Notes: generated by a model not told the origin, from the letters alone. A stretch of 64,000 nt of DNA from Rufibacter sediminis (GCF_014269285.1 NZ_JACOAF010000022.1:1-64000), one strand, 5' to 3'; positions 7,561-16,293 are shown, numbered from the stretch's first letter. Made by a program: numbers and translations.

Positions 7561-9228
7561 ATGAACATTCCAATTAGAAAGATACAAAGAACCTCGGCCA
7601 GCCTGCTCTTGGCTGGCTTTTCTGTGTTTCCGGCGCTGGCGCAGGATGATCCGGCCCCGTCAGTAGCGGCGTTTGACCAGACCTTGGTGAACTGGCACAA
7701 CCTGGACCCGGTGCAGGACCAGATCCAGGGCACGGGCGTGAACCGGGCCTACAAAGAACTGCTGACGAATAAAAAGCCGAAGAAGACCGTGGTAGTGGCC
7801 GTGATTGACAGCGGCATTGACATTACGCACGAAGACCTGAAAGGCAAGATATGGACCAATCAGAAAGAGATTGCCGGCAACGGCCAGGACGATGACCAGA
7901 ACGGTTATGTAGACGATGTGCACGGCTGGGGTTTCCTGGGCAATGCCCAGGGCGAGAACATCCGCTACGAGACCTATGAATACGTGCGGCTGCTGCGCAA
8001 ACTGGCCCCCACTTACCAGAACATCTCTTCCATCAAAGAAGTACCGCTGGCGCAACAGCCCGAGTATAAGACCTACCTGCTCACCAAGCAGACCTACGAG
8101 AAGGAATTGGCCAAATACCAGCAGACCCAACAGACGCTGGCCGCCTTTGAAAAAGTCCTGATTCAGGTACAGAACGTGCTGGCCTCGCACCTGAAAACCA
8201 AGGAATACACCCTTCAGGACGTGCAGCGCATTTCCACCCCAGACCAGAACGTGATGAACGCCCGGGCCTGGCTCCTGGAGAAATACAGCCGCGGACTCAC
8301 GGTAGAATCATTCCTGAAATACAAAGAACACACCGATACGTTCCTGGAGAAGCACCTGAACCTGGAGTTTAACCCGCGGGCCATCATCGCCGATAACCCG
8401 GAGTCTATCACGGACACCAAGTACGGCAACAGCGATGTGGTGGGTCCCCGCCCAACCCACGGCACCCCGGTTTCAGGGTTAATTGCCGGTTTGCGCGGCA
8501 ACAACCTGGGCATTGACGGCATTGCCGAGGACGTGCAGATCATGGCTCTCCGGGCGGTGCCCGAGGGCGACGAGCGAGACAAAGACATTGCCCTGGCCAT
8601 CCGCTACGCCGTAGACAACGGAGCCAATATCATCAACATGAGTTTCGGGAAGACCTTCTCGCCGCAGAAATCTTTTGTGGATGAGGCCGTGAAATATGCC
8701 GAGTCGAAAAACGTGCTGCTGGTGCATGCCGCCGGAAACGAAGCCACCGACAATGACAAAGTCACCCACTACCCTACCCGCGTGCTAAACGACGGAAGTC
8801 AGATCAAAACTTGGATTGAGGTAGGCGCCTCGTCCAGAATGCTGGGCAAAGACCTGGTAGGCGTGTTCTCCAACTACGGCAAACAGACGGTTGACCTGTT
8901 CGCGCCGGGCGTGAACATTGTCTCGCTGGCGCCGGAGAACAAGTATGCCAAAATGGACGGCACTAGTTTCTCCAGCCCCGTGGTGAGCGGCGTGGCGGCC
9001 CTGGTTTGGTCGCACTACCCTGAGTTGACCGCAGCCGAACTGAAAGAAGTGCTCCTAAAATCAGCGACGGTGTACCCCAAAGAGATGGCGCTCTACCCCA
9101 ACCTGGAGAGCGAAACCAGAAAGAAAGCCAAGTTCTCTGATTTATCCAGCACCGGCGGCATTGTAAACGCCTACAATGCGCTGCTCTTGGCCGAGAAAAT
9201 GGTGAAACAGAAAAATTCCAAAAGCTAA
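7561..9228 (+). CDS. Secreted subtilisin-like (S8) serine peptidase
   Basis: I start at the ATG at 7561 because it gives a signal peptide (cut near ALAQ, residue 28); the frame upstream is palindrome sequence. The 555-residue chain has the subtilase triad: Asp83 in VVAVIDSGID, His300 in RPTHGTPVSG and Ser469 in MDGTSFSSP, with the oxyanion Asn393 in HAAGNE. About 215 residues separate Asp and His, against roughly 30 in subtilisin, because of an inserted, largely helical, charged segment (about 130-285). No prodomain is evident between the signal and the Asp block. It is probably an exported degradative protease. A strong terminator follows at 9265. Confidence 0.92.
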   Translation: MNIPIRKIQRTSASLLLAGFSVFPALAQDDPAPSVAAFDQTLVNWHNLDPVQDQIQGTGVNRAYKELLTNKKPKKTVVVAVIDSGIDITHEDLKGKIWTNQKEIAGNGQDDDQNGYVDDVHGWGFLGNAQGENIRYETYEYVRLLRKLAPTYQNISSIKEVPLAQQPEYKTYLLTKQTYEKELAKYQQTQQTLAAFEKVLIQVQNVLASHLKTKEYTLQDVQRISTPDQNVMNARAWLLEKYSRGLTVESFLKYKEHTDTFLEKHLNLEFNPRAIIADNPESITDTKYGNSDVVGPRPTHGTPVSGLIAGLRGNNLGIDGIAEDVQIMALRAVPEGDERDKDIALAIRYAVDNGANIINMSFGKTFSPQKSFVDEAVKYAESKNVLLVHAAGNEATDNDKVTHYPTRVLNDGSQIKTWIEVGASSRMLGKDLVGVFSNYGKQTVDLFAPGVNIVSLAPENKYAKMDGTSFSSPVVSGVAALVWSHYPELTAAELKEVLLKSATVYPKEMALYPNLESETRKKAKFSDLSSTGGIVNAYNALLLAEKMVKQKNSKS

Positions 9229-9264
9229 GTTTCACCGTTAGTCGCAAAGTTTTTTCCTATTCCA

Positions 9265-9303
9265 ACGGCCTCTGATGACGCATCAGAGGCCGTTTTGTTT
9301 TCT
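9265..9303 (+). terminator. Intrinsic terminator of the S8 peptidase gene
   Basis: Perfect 13 bp stem ACGGCCTCTGATG / CATCAGAGGCCGT with a 3-base loop, followed by TTTTGTTTT. Confidence 0.88.
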
Positions 9304-9380
9304 GACGGCAGCACTGCTTCAATTCATCGCCAACCGCGTGCTGGATGTTTCTCCTGAGGCAGCAGAAAACCCGGTTGGAA

Positions 9381-9420
9381 CCGTTTTGAGCCGAGTTTCT
9401 CAATTATCCTTTAAAAACGG
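9381..9420. repeat. Dispersed nested palindrome, copy 7
   Basis: Outer arms CCGTTTTGAGCC and TTTAAAAACGG are kept; the inner part is decayed. Confidence 0.65.
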
Positions 9421-9657
9421 CATTTGAAACGTAAAGCTCGGGACAGATTACCACGCCTCTCTATAAATAATATAATTAATAGTTTACCAATCATTTAAGC
9501 TAATCACAACTAATAGCCAATTGTTTACCTCCTAAACAATGGCTTAACTCATCTAAACGCCACTACCCTGATCTTAACTAAGCACTATTCATTCAATGGA
9601 TGTTTTTTGTTCAAAAAGAAGCAAAGTCTTTTTTATCGAGGAGAACTAAAGAAAGTC

Positions 9658-9665
9658 TATCTTTG
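9658..9665 (+). promoter_or_regulatory. -7 promoter element for the 97-residue protein
   Basis: TATCTTTG, an exact match to TANNTTTG, 41 bp upstream of the ATG at 9707. Confidence 0.6.
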
Positions 9666-9706
9666 TCTTACGCTCTACTAAACCCTCTTATTAATATTAC
9701 TATAGC

Positions 9707-10000
9707 ATGAAACGTCTACTTAAAAAAGCCATCAAACCGTTCCTGCCTTCGTATGAGGTAGTGACCACCACGTATCAGGTAATCCCGGGTTTACCCATCA
9801 CCAAGAAACTGTCTACCCACTCGTTTGAAAAAGGAGAATCCAAAGAAGCGAAGGCCTTCTATGGCAAAGTAGTATCTTCTGATTTCACTAAAAAACTGGC
9901 TCCGGTAGAGGTTCAGCTGCGGGTAGCGGGCATCACCATCAAGAAAGCCCAGTACGGCCCCTTCCAGAACTTCGACAAGAAGAAAATAGCGCAAAACTAA
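9707..10000 (+). CDS. Small basic protein of unknown function
   Basis: I do not recognise this 97-residue protein. It is rich in lysine, has no signal peptide or membrane helix, and begins with a basic amphipathic segment (KRLLKKAIKPFLPSYEV). Regular hydrophobic spacing in the rest suggests a folded beta-rich domain. The evidence that it is a gene is a clean TATCTTTG promoter 41 bp upstream, a normal ATG, coding-like third positions and a terminator at 10111. It stands alone as a monocistronic unit between the S8 peptidase and the outer membrane barrel gene. Confidence 0.75.
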   Translation: MKRLLKKAIKPFLPSYEVVTTTYQVIPGLPITKKLSTHSFEKGESKEAKAFYGKVVSSDFTKKLAPVEVQLRVAGITIKKAQYGPFQNFDKKKIAQN

Positions 10001-10061
10001 TAGCCACCTATATTGTAGCACCGCGTTTGGTCTCGTTTTTAAGATTCATTGCCTGCGCGCT

Positions 10062-10106
10062 GGTCCGTTTTAAGGCCGTTTCTGGAAAACAGCCTTAAAA
10101 CGGACC
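10062..10106. repeat. Dispersed nested palindrome, copy 8 (near perfect)
   Basis: One of the best copies. The arms extend to GGTCC / GGACC, giving about 21 paired bases per arm, and it stands directly before a separate terminator hairpin. Confidence 0.9.
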
Positions 10107-10110
10107 GCAC

Positions 10111-10144
10111 AAGAAAAGCCCTTCCTGGTAGAAGGGCTTTTCTT
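10111..10144. terminator. Intrinsic terminator after the 97-residue gene
   Basis: AAGAAAAGCCCTTC / GAAGGGCTTTTCTT hairpin with A and T tracts on both sides, so it could work on either strand; the upstream gene is rightward. Confidence 0.8.
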
Positions 10145-10201
10145 GTGAAACAGCCTTTTCTATTATTTCTGGCAAGAATGTATTAGTCTATCTATACTTT
10201 T

Positions 10202-10930
10202 ATGAATAAAACAATTACCCTCTTCTTTCTTTCACTTGCCTTCACCATTGGTTGCGCTACGGCTCAGGTGACGTTGATCCCTAAAGCAGGAGTTACTTTT
10301 AGCAGCTATACGTTTGAGAACTTCCCTGAGCAGAGAGAGGAAGAAACGTATAAGCCGGGCATTGTGGCCGGAGTAGCCCTCAACTTACCCTTCCCGAAAC
10401 TGCCGTGGCTCTCCCTTCAGCCTGAGATGAATTATCTGCAGAAAAAGCACATGTATCAAACGTTTACCACGCTTCCTTTTGCTCCTGAGGTAGAATTTTC
10501 TTCTATGGAGCAGAAGAAAACGCTTTCTTATTTGGAAGTACCCATCCTGGTGAAAGCCACCCGCCAAAAAGGGAATTGGAGCGGGTACCTGAATGTGGGC
10601 CCATCATTGGGCTACGCATTGGCTGGCAAGTCTAAAAGTGGAGACAATGAATCAGAGTATGATTTTAGCCGAAGCAATCGGTTGGAACTGAGTGTGCAGG
10701 GCGGCGGCGGTGTAGGGCTTACGCTGGGCAGCGGCACGTTGCTGTTGGATGCACGGTTCAGCCTGGGTTTAACGCACCTTGTGAAGGAGTTCACGGGCCC
10801 TATTACCATCAACATTCCGGGTGAGGAACCTTGGACGCCCACCATTCACCTGGACGCTGACCAGAAAAGCCGGGTGCTGAGCTTCACCTTGGGCTATGCG
10901 TTTCCTTTATCGGCTATTGCCTCAAAATAA
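10202..10930 (+). CDS. Outer membrane beta-barrel protein (porin-like, PorT family type)
   Basis: The 242-residue protein has a signal peptide ending CATAQ. Amphipathic strands follow in the style of the Bacteroidota outer membrane beta-barrel domain: LIPKAGVTFSSYTF, GIVAGVALNLPF, LSLQPEMNYLQKK, LSYLEVPILVKAT, GYLNVGPSLGYALAG and VQGGGGVGLTLGSGTLLLDARFS. The chain closes with SRVLSFTLGYAF, a typical last strand. The YLEVPILVKA block is the most conserved part of this family. It is a small barrel of perhaps eight strands; the cargo or role is unknown. It is monocistronic, with a terminator at 11001. Confidence 0.88.
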   Translation: MNKTITLFFLSLAFTIGCATAQVTLIPKAGVTFSSYTFENFPEQREEETYKPGIVAGVALNLPFPKLPWLSLQPEMNYLQKKHMYQTFTTLPFAPEVEFSSMEQKKTLSYLEVPILVKATRQKGNWSGYLNVGPSLGYALAGKSKSGDNESEYDFSRSNRLELSVQGGGGVGLTLGSGTLLLDARFSLGLTHLVKEFTGPITINIPGEEPWTPTIHLDADQKSRVLSFTLGYAFPLSAIASK

Positions 10931-11000
10931 TCAAACCACATAGCAGCCATCTTTCTCCTGAACGGAACGATCTGGTGGCACCTCAAGGGAAGCACTAAAC

Positions 11001-11037
11001 AAAAGAGCCGCTAACTTCTGTTTAGCGGCTCTTTTTC
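11001..11037. terminator. Terminator shared by convergent genes
   Basis: AAAAGAGCCGCTAA / TTAGCGGCTCTTTTT hairpin between the rightward barrel gene and leftward surE, with A and T tracts on both sides. Confidence 0.85.
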
Positions 11038-11055
11038 TGAAAACAGGCTTAAAGT
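11031..11055. repeat. Dispersed nested palindrome, copy 9 (right half only)
   Basis: TTTTTCTGAAAACAGGCTTA continues out of the terminator and stops 4 bp from the surE stop codon, as if the terminator replaced the left arm. Confidence 0.6.
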
Positions 11056-11058
11056 AGC

Positions 11059-11892
11059 CTAGCCTTCGGCTTGGCCGCTTTCCACGGTTTTGGACGGGGC
11101 CGGAGCTTTGGCGCCGGGGTTCAGGTTCCAGTCGTTATTGAGCAGGGTGATGGCGTGGTTGGCGGTCATGTCAAACTGGCACGGAACTACCGAGACGTAG
11201 TTCTGGGCCAGGGCGGCTTCATCAGTGTCTTCGCCTTTGTCATGGTTCACGAAATTGCCGGTGAGCCAGAAGTAAACGCGGCCTCTGGGGTCTTGGCGCT
11301 CGTCAAACTCTTCCTCCCATTTGGCCCGAGCCTGGCGGCACACCTTCACGCCGGCGATGGGCTGGTCAGATTTCTTCGGAAAATTCACGTTCAGGGCCAC
11401 GCCCGCCGGGATGCCGTGCTCCAGCGCCTGACGGGTGATCAGCTCCACGTACTCCTCGGTATGCGAGAAGTCAATGTCATGGCCGTAGTCGCAGAGCGAG
11501 AACCCGATGGCGGGCAAGCCTTCAATGGCCGCCTCAATAGCCGCCGACATGGTGCCGGAATACAGCACGCTGATGCTGGAGTTGGAGCCGTGGTTGATGC
11601 CGCTCACCACCAGATCGGGTTTGCGGTCTTTGAGCACGTGGTGCTTGGCCAGCTTCACGCAGTCGGCGGGCGTGCCGGAGCACTCATAGGATTCCACCTC
11701 GTCAAAGGCCAAGGACCGGTCCAGGCGCAGGGTATTGCCGATGGTGATGGCGTGGCCCATGCCAGACTGCGGCCCGTCCGGGGCCACTACCACTACCTCG
11801 CCTATCCTCTGCATCACTTTCACCAGCGTGTGAATACCGGGCGCGGTGATGCCGTCATCGTTCGACACTAAAATCAAGGGCTTCTTCTCCAT
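11059..11892 (-). CDS. surE: 5'/3'-nucleotidase SurE
   Basis: The start at 11892 places the defining LILVSNDDG motif at residues 6-14, as in all SurE proteins; an upstream in-frame ATG would add 18 unconserved residues. Other family blocks are PDGPQSGMGHAIT, YECSGTPADCVKLA and DLVVSGINHGSN, whose residues hold the divalent metal and phosphate. The 277-residue length fits. The enzyme removes phosphate from nucleoside monophosphates and some polyphosphates in the cytoplasm and helps survival in stationary phase. The tail after about residue 262 is alanine/proline rich and variable. Confidence 0.95.
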   Translation of the reverse strand: MEKKPLILVSNDDGITAPGIHTLVKVMQRIGEVVVVAPDGPQSGMGHAITIGNTLRLDRSLAFDEVESYECSGTPADCVKLAKHHVLKDRKPDLVVSGINHGSNSSISVLYSGTMSAAIEAAIEGLPAIGFSLCDYGHDIDFSHTEEYVELITRQALEHGIPAGVALNVNFPKKSDQPIAGVKVCRQARAKWEEEFDERQDPRGRVYFWLTGNFVNHDKGEDTDEAALAQNYVSVVPCQFDMTANHAITLLNNDWNLNPGAKAPAPSKTVESGQAEG

Positions 11893-12015
11893 AGTCGTCT
11901 GTTCAAAGTTTGGAGCCAAATTAGTTTGTATACGGCCCAACGCCAAATTGAAACAGCAAAGGCTTGCGTTATGCGGGAAGAAACAGTACCTATGCCGTTC
12001 TAAAACACCTTTGCC

Positions 12016-12741
12016 ATGAAAAAGACGATTCTTTTGTTTGGAACGCTGCTGGCGCTGGCTTCCTGCAAGAAAGAGACCTCCGATACCACTACTGACGCGA
12101 ACAGCGCCCAGCTGGAAGAAGCCGCCGGCGATGTCTCCACCGATGCCACCGAGACGGCCGCGGAAAGCCCCGACGGAGCCATGCCGACTCCCGCCGTTTC
12201 TGAGCCCATGTCAGAAGAACCGCTGCCGGGCGCTCCCTCCACGGCTTCCACGCCGCCCTCCGCCGCCAACCCGCTCTTCAACCTAAGTCTGCAGAGCGGC
12301 CAGGCGGGCGCCGTGAAAATAGGCATGTCCATTGATGCGCTGAAACAGGCCTACGGGCAGAACAAGCTGCGCGAGGTAGACCATACCCTGGAAGGCACCA
12401 CTACTAAGGCTTACGAAGTGCTGGGCGAACGCCACCGACCTGATCTGCGCGTGGAGCAGGAATGCGCCGGCACCGCCTGCAAGGTTTCCCGCATCACGGT
12501 ACTGAACCCGGCGTTCAAAACCCAGAACGGGTTGGGCATCGGCAGCACCTTCGGGGAGCTGCAGAAGAGCTTCCGGATCAGCCGCGTGGGCACCGGCGAA
12601 GGCAACTTTGTGGCCATTGCCGAGGACGTGAAGATGAGTTTCGTGCTGGACATGCGCGGCATCCCAGCTACCCGCTGGGCCAACATGCAGGTGAAAGACG
12701 TTCCGGCCACTACCTTGGTTTCCGGCGTGATGCTCTATTAA
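12016..12741 (+). CDS. Lipoprotein of unknown function
   Basis: The signal LLFGTLLALASC puts the lipobox cysteine at residue 17. A linker rich in Thr, Ala, Pro, Ser and Glu runs to about residue 90, and a folded domain of about 150 residues follows. That domain contains AVKIGMSIDALKQAYG, a pattern like the start of small SmpA/BamE-type or calycin-like lipoprotein domains, and a CAGTAC cysteine pair. I cannot assign a family with confidence. The long linker suggests tethering of the domain away from the membrane. A strong bidirectional terminator follows at 12782. Confidence 0.8.
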   Translation: MKKTILLFGTLLALASCKKETSDTTTDANSAQLEEAAGDVSTDATETAAESPDGAMPTPAVSEPMSEEPLPGAPSTASTPPSAANPLFNLSLQSGQAGAVKIGMSIDALKQAYGQNKLREVDHTLEGTTTKAYEVLGERHRPDLRVEQECAGTACKVSRITVLNPAFKTQNGLGIGSTFGELQKSFRISRVGTGEGNFVAIAEDVKMSFVLDMRGIPATRWANMQVKDVPATTLVSGVMLY

Positions 12742-12781
12742 ACCCGTTTCCCATTTAAAGGAAGATCGCTGAAACCCCACA

Positions 12782-12823
12782 AAACAGAGAAGCGCCTGCA
12801 TGAGCAGGCGCTTCTCTGTTTTT
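12782..12823. terminator. Terminator shared by convergent genes
   Basis: AAACAGAGAAGCGCCTGC / GCAGGCGCTTCTCTGTTT is an 18 bp stem with a 4-base loop between the rightward lipoprotein gene and the leftward pentapeptide gene. Confidence 0.88.
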
Positions 12824-12831
12824 ATCTGGTA

Positions 12832-12871
12832 CCTGTTTCTGGACCGTTTTACCAAAAAGAGGCCTAAAACA
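12832..12871. repeat. Dispersed nested palindrome, copy 10
   Basis: 21 bp beyond the stop codon of the leftward pentapeptide gene, next to the shared terminator. Confidence 0.7.
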
Positions 12872-12891
12872 AATCTGGACAGACAATTACC

Positions 12892-13713
12892 CTAGCGGGC
12901 CATTTCATCTAGTGCGGCAGCACTGAACGACTTCTGGTTCATGGAGGTGTATTTCAGGTCCTGGCCGCCTTTGAACGTGGCTCCTTTCCACTGCACGGGG
13001 TCAGCAAGCTTGGCGTATTTGAAGTTAGCCAGTCCGGTGAAAGTGGCTCGCTGGAAATCTGCCCCCTTCGGGAAAGCCGCATACTTGAACAGCGCCTCAT
13101 CCCGGAAGGAAGCGTCCTTAAAATCTACCTGGGACGGGAATTTCACATATTTAAAGTTCGCCACCTCGTTAAACCGGGCTTTCTCAAAATCAATTTTGCC
13201 GTTGAATTGAGCGTACTTGAACAGCGCCTCGTTCTGGAAGGTGCTGCCCGCAAAGGAGGCATCGCCCTTGAAAGCCGAGTATTTGAAGGCACTCCGCCGC
13301 TCAAAAACACATTTCTCAAACCGGACCTGCTGCTCAAAATTGGTGTTATAGACTTCTTCCTGTCCTTTGCCCCGGAGCACGTTGCTCACTTTGACGTCGC
13401 CGTCCAGGCTGTTGGGGTTGAAGTACGCCAGCACATCGCCCTTGAAGGTACAGTTAATAAAAGAAACCGGGGCGGTCACCGTGCTGAGGTATTCTTTGGA
13501 ATCATACTTGTCATTTTCGCCTTTGGGTTTCTGCAGGGTTTTGTTTTGCAACTGGGTGAGGTCCAGGTCTCCGGTGATGGTCGCATTCTGGTAGGAAACG
13601 GCTTCGCCCCGGTTGATTTTAGCCACGATCTCAGCGGCCGGAACCGACGTTTGGGCCCAGGAAAAGGCCGGCAGCAACACAAACAGCAACAGGTAGGTGA
13701 GTCTTTTAGACAT
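12892..13713 (-). CDS. Exported pentapeptide-repeat-like protein
   Basis: Starting at 13713 gives a signal peptide ending SWAQ and a 273-residue chain; the longer frame upstream is not conserved-looking. From about residue 85 it shows a repeating F-x-x-(A/C)-x-F register, as in INCTFKG, EKCVFERRSAFKYSAFKG, DASFAGSTFQNEALFKYAQF and DASFRDEALFKYAAF. Repeats of A(D/N)(L/F)xx type stack into a right-handed quadrilateral beta helix. An alternating ALFKY / NFKY motif recurs every 20-25 residues. The protein is exported, while most pentapeptide proteins are cytoplasmic. Its role is unknown. Confidence 0.82.
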   Translation of the reverse strand: MSKRLTYLLLFVLLPAFSWAQTSVPAAEIVAKINRGEAVSYQNATITGDLDLTQLQNKTLQKPKGENDKYDSKEYLSTVTAPVSFINCTFKGDVLAYFNPNSLDGDVKVSNVLRGKGQEEVYNTNFEQQVRFEKCVFERRSAFKYSAFKGDASFAGSTFQNEALFKYAQFNGKIDFEKARFNEVANFKYVKFPSQVDFKDASFRDEALFKYAAFPKGADFQRATFTGLANFKYAKLADPVQWKGATFKGGQDLKYTSMNQKSFSAAALDEMAR

Positions 13714-13851
13714 AGGGGTACAGGTTAAGGGATGGATTTGGTTTCGGGTTTCAGGAGAAGGACGCTGGGCAACACACGTGCTGGTACATCGTCCTATATG
13801 TCTATTGACACGGGAATCTGGCAAGGGTTGCAGCTAAAGTTTTTTGAATTC

Positions 13852-13892
13852 GCTGTTTTTTGCTTTGTTTCGTAAAACCGGGTTAAAAACCT
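13852..13892. repeat. Dispersed nested palindrome, copy 11
   Basis: Upstream of DoxX; translating it produces a false N-terminal extension (FRKTGLKT) to that gene. Confidence 0.7.
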
Positions 13893-13912
13893 GTTTTCAA
13901 AGCACTTCCCCC

Positions 13913-14353
13913 ATGGCTGCTCCCCGTAACTTTTACCGCTTTCAGCAAGAAGGCCTGCTGCTGCTCCGCGTGGGCATCGGGTTTATGTTCATTCTGCACG
14001 GCTGGCCCAAGATCACGGGCGGCATGGAGATGTGGGAGAAGGTAGGCAGCGCCATGTCGGTGTTCGGGCTGAGTTCGGGGTTCACGTTCTTCGGGTTCAT
14101 GGCGGCCTTCGCCGAGACGGTGGGCGGTTTGTTTCTGATGCTGGGGTTCCTGTTCAGGCCCATGGTTGTGCTGTTGTTTATCACCATGGTCATGGCCACC
14201 ATCCACCATTTGGCGGCCGGCGATGGTTTTGGGGGCGCTTCCCACGCGCTGGAGGCGGCCATCCTGTTCCTGAGCCTCTTTTTCATCGGCCCGGGCCGCT
14301 ACAGTTTAGACAACAAGATGCTGGGCGATACAGCCAAGAACCGGTTGTATTAG
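13913..14353 (+). CDS. DoxX family integral membrane protein
   Basis: I choose the ATG at 13913 because the frame above it is palindrome. The 146-residue protein has four hydrophobic segments and the DoxX signatures: LLLRVGIGFMFILHGWPKI near residue 20, FMAAFAETVGGLFLMLGF near 60, and a final GPGRYSLDNK. DoxX proteins are small four-helix membrane proteins linked to thiosulfate:quinone oxidation or, in other bacteria, to redox and oxidative stress complexes; the exact function here is not determined. It sits in a rightward pair with the M14 peptidase gene, 187 bp apart, with a palindrome between them. Confidence 0.88.
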   Translation: MAAPRNFYRFQQEGLLLLRVGIGFMFILHGWPKITGGMEMWEKVGSAMSVFGLSSGFTFFGFMAAFAETVGGLFLMLGFLFRPMVVLLFITMVMATIHHLAAGDGFGGASHALEAAILFLSLFFIGPGRYSLDNKMLGDTAKNRLY

Positions 14354-14378
14354 CCGTTTGCCCCGCAGCGGGTGTTTT

Positions 14379-14417
14379 CTATTTTAGGGGTGGTTTCGGG
14401 AAAACGGGCCTAAAGCG
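14379..14417. repeat. Dispersed nested palindrome, copy 12
   Basis: 26 bp beyond the DoxX stop codon. Confidence 0.75.
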
Positions 14418-14540
14418 CCTTTCCGCTACTTCCGGAGGCCGGTGGACTGCGCTTTTGCTGGCAGGAGGATGCGTGGCACTTTTCATTTTCTGCCGCAGAA
14501 TCCCTAACATTACCGCTTCAATCTACCGGCATTTATTTCC

Positions 14541-16292
14541 ATGTTCCTGAACCTGCTCGCTACGCTCAGCACCCTTTTTCTTCCCTCTCCGGCCCCCGAC
14601 TGGAAAACGCCTTACGAGAAAAGCAACCGCAACCAGACCGCCACTTACCAGGAGTGCATTGACTACTACCAGCGCCTGGACGAGGCGTACCCCGAGATCA
14701 AAATGTCGCCCGTGGGCATGACCGATGTAGGAAAACCGCTGCACACGGTCGTTATTTCCACCGATGGCGATTTCGATCCGCAATCCATCCACCGGAAAGG
14801 CAAGACGGTATTGCTGGTGCAGAACGGCATCCATCCGGGCGAGCCCGAGGGCATTGACGCCACCATGATGCTGGCCCGCGACCTGGTGCAGGATAAGAAA
14901 CTGCGGAAGCAGCTGGACAACACGGTGCTGGTGATCATCCCCATTTACAACATAGGTGGCGCCCTGAACCGCAACAGCCACACCCGCACGAACCAGAACG
15001 GCCCTGAAAGCTACGGTTTTAGAGGTAATTCCCGCAATCTGGACCTAAACCGCGATTTCATCAAGGAGGACTCCAAAAACGCCAAGACCTTCGCCACCAT
15101 TTTCCGGACCTGGGACCCCGAGGTGTTCGTGGACAACCACACCAGCAACGGCGCCGATTACCAGTACACCATGACGCTCATCCCCACGCAGCACAACAAA
15201 CTAGGCGGCGCTTTGGGCACGCTTTTGAAAAAGCAGATGATTCCGGCGCTCTACAAAGGCATGGAGAAACGCAAATGGCCGCTGGTGCCGTACGTGAATT
15301 CGCGCGGCGAGACCCCGGAGACCGGCATTTTCGGGTTCAGTGATTTACCGCGTTACGCCAGCGGCTACACCACGCTGTTCCAAACGCTGGGTTTCATCCC
15401 GGAGACGCACATGCTCAAGTCCTTTGACAAGCGGGTGGCTTCTACCTATGACCTCATGCTGGAGTTCCTGGATTACGTGGCCAAAAACGGAAAAACCATC
15501 CAAACCGCCCGCCAGCAAGACCGCGCCGCGCTGCGCACGCAGCAGGAGTTCGTGCTGAACTGGGCCCCGGACACCACGCAGGTAGAAACCATTCAATTCA
15601 AGGGCTACGAGGCCAGATACAAAGCCAGCGAAGTAAGCGGTCTGGAACGCCTGTACTATGACCGCAAAGCGCCGTTCACCCGCCCCGTGAAGTTCTTTGA
15701 CACCTTTGCGCCCACGCTCACCGTCACCAAACCCGTGGCTTACCTCATTCCGCAGGCCTGGACCGAGGTCATTGAGCGTCTGCAGCAGAACCAGGTGGAA
15801 CTGAAACGCCTGAGCAAAGACACCGTTTTGACCCCCGAGACCTACTACATCACCGACTACAAAACCGCCCCGCGCCCCTACGAAGGCCATTACCTGCACA
15901 GCGAGGTACAGGTGAAGAAAGTGCAACAGCCCATCCGGTACTTCGCCGGCGATTACGTGGTGTACCTGAACCAGGTGAGCAACCGCTTTCTGGTGGAGGT
16001 GCTGGAACCGCAAGCCCCGGACTCGTACTTCGCCTGGAACTTCTTTGACTCGGTGCTGGGGCAGAAAGAACATTTCTCGGCGTATGTGTTTGAAGACCTG
16101 GCCGCCGAGTACCTCCGGAAAGATCCCCAACTGAAAGCCGCCCTTGACGAAGCCAAGGCGAAAGATCCGGCTTTGGCGAAAAGCGCCCAGGCCCAGCTCA
16201 ACTTCGTGTACCGCCACACGCCGCATTACGAGAACACGCACCTGCGCTATCCGGTGGCCCGCTGGCAAGGCGGCAATCTGCCCGTGCAATAG
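14541..16292 (+). CDS. M14-family zinc carboxypeptidase
   Basis: A signal peptide (LLATLSTLFLPSPAP) leads into an M14 domain. The zinc ligands are His98 and Glu101 in GIHPGEPEG and His200 in FVDNHTSNG; the substrate-carboxylate region NLDLNRDF covers residues 167-173, and the catalytic Glu288 is in GFIPETHM. The M14 domain fills about residues 25-320. The 583-residue chain then continues for some 260 residues with a beta-rich C-terminal part that I do not recognise and that is usual for this long Bacteroidota subgroup. It should cleave C-terminal residues from peptides in the periplasm or outside the cell. Confidence 0.92.
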   Translation: MFLNLLATLSTLFLPSPAPDWKTPYEKSNRNQTATYQECIDYYQRLDEAYPEIKMSPVGMTDVGKPLHTVVISTDGDFDPQSIHRKGKTVLLVQNGIHPGEPEGIDATMMLARDLVQDKKLRKQLDNTVLVIIPIYNIGGALNRNSHTRTNQNGPESYGFRGNSRNLDLNRDFIKEDSKNAKTFATIFRTWDPEVFVDNHTSNGADYQYTMTLIPTQHNKLGGALGTLLKKQMIPALYKGMEKRKWPLVPYVNSRGETPETGIFGFSDLPRYASGYTTLFQTLGFIPETHMLKSFDKRVASTYDLMLEFLDYVAKNGKTIQTARQQDRAALRTQQEFVLNWAPDTTQVETIQFKGYEARYKASEVSGLERLYYDRKAPFTRPVKFFDTFAPTLTVTKPVAYLIPQAWTEVIERLQQNQVELKRLSKDTVLTPETYYITDYKTAPRPYEGHYLHSEVQVKKVQQPIRYFAGDYVVYLNQVSNRFLVEVLEPQAPDSYFAWNFFDSVLGQKEHFSAYVFEDLAAEYLRKDPQLKAALDEAKAKDPALAKSAQAQLNFVYRHTPHYENTHLRYPVARWQGGNLPVQ

Positions 16293-16293
16293 C

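Larger units (their letters stand above)
9229..9706. other. Gene-free AT-rich stretch
   Basis: It contains the S8 peptidase terminator, one dispersed palindrome (9381-9420), about 170 bases of AT-rich sequence with no frame of note, and the -7 element of the next gene at 9658-9665. Confidence 0.6.
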
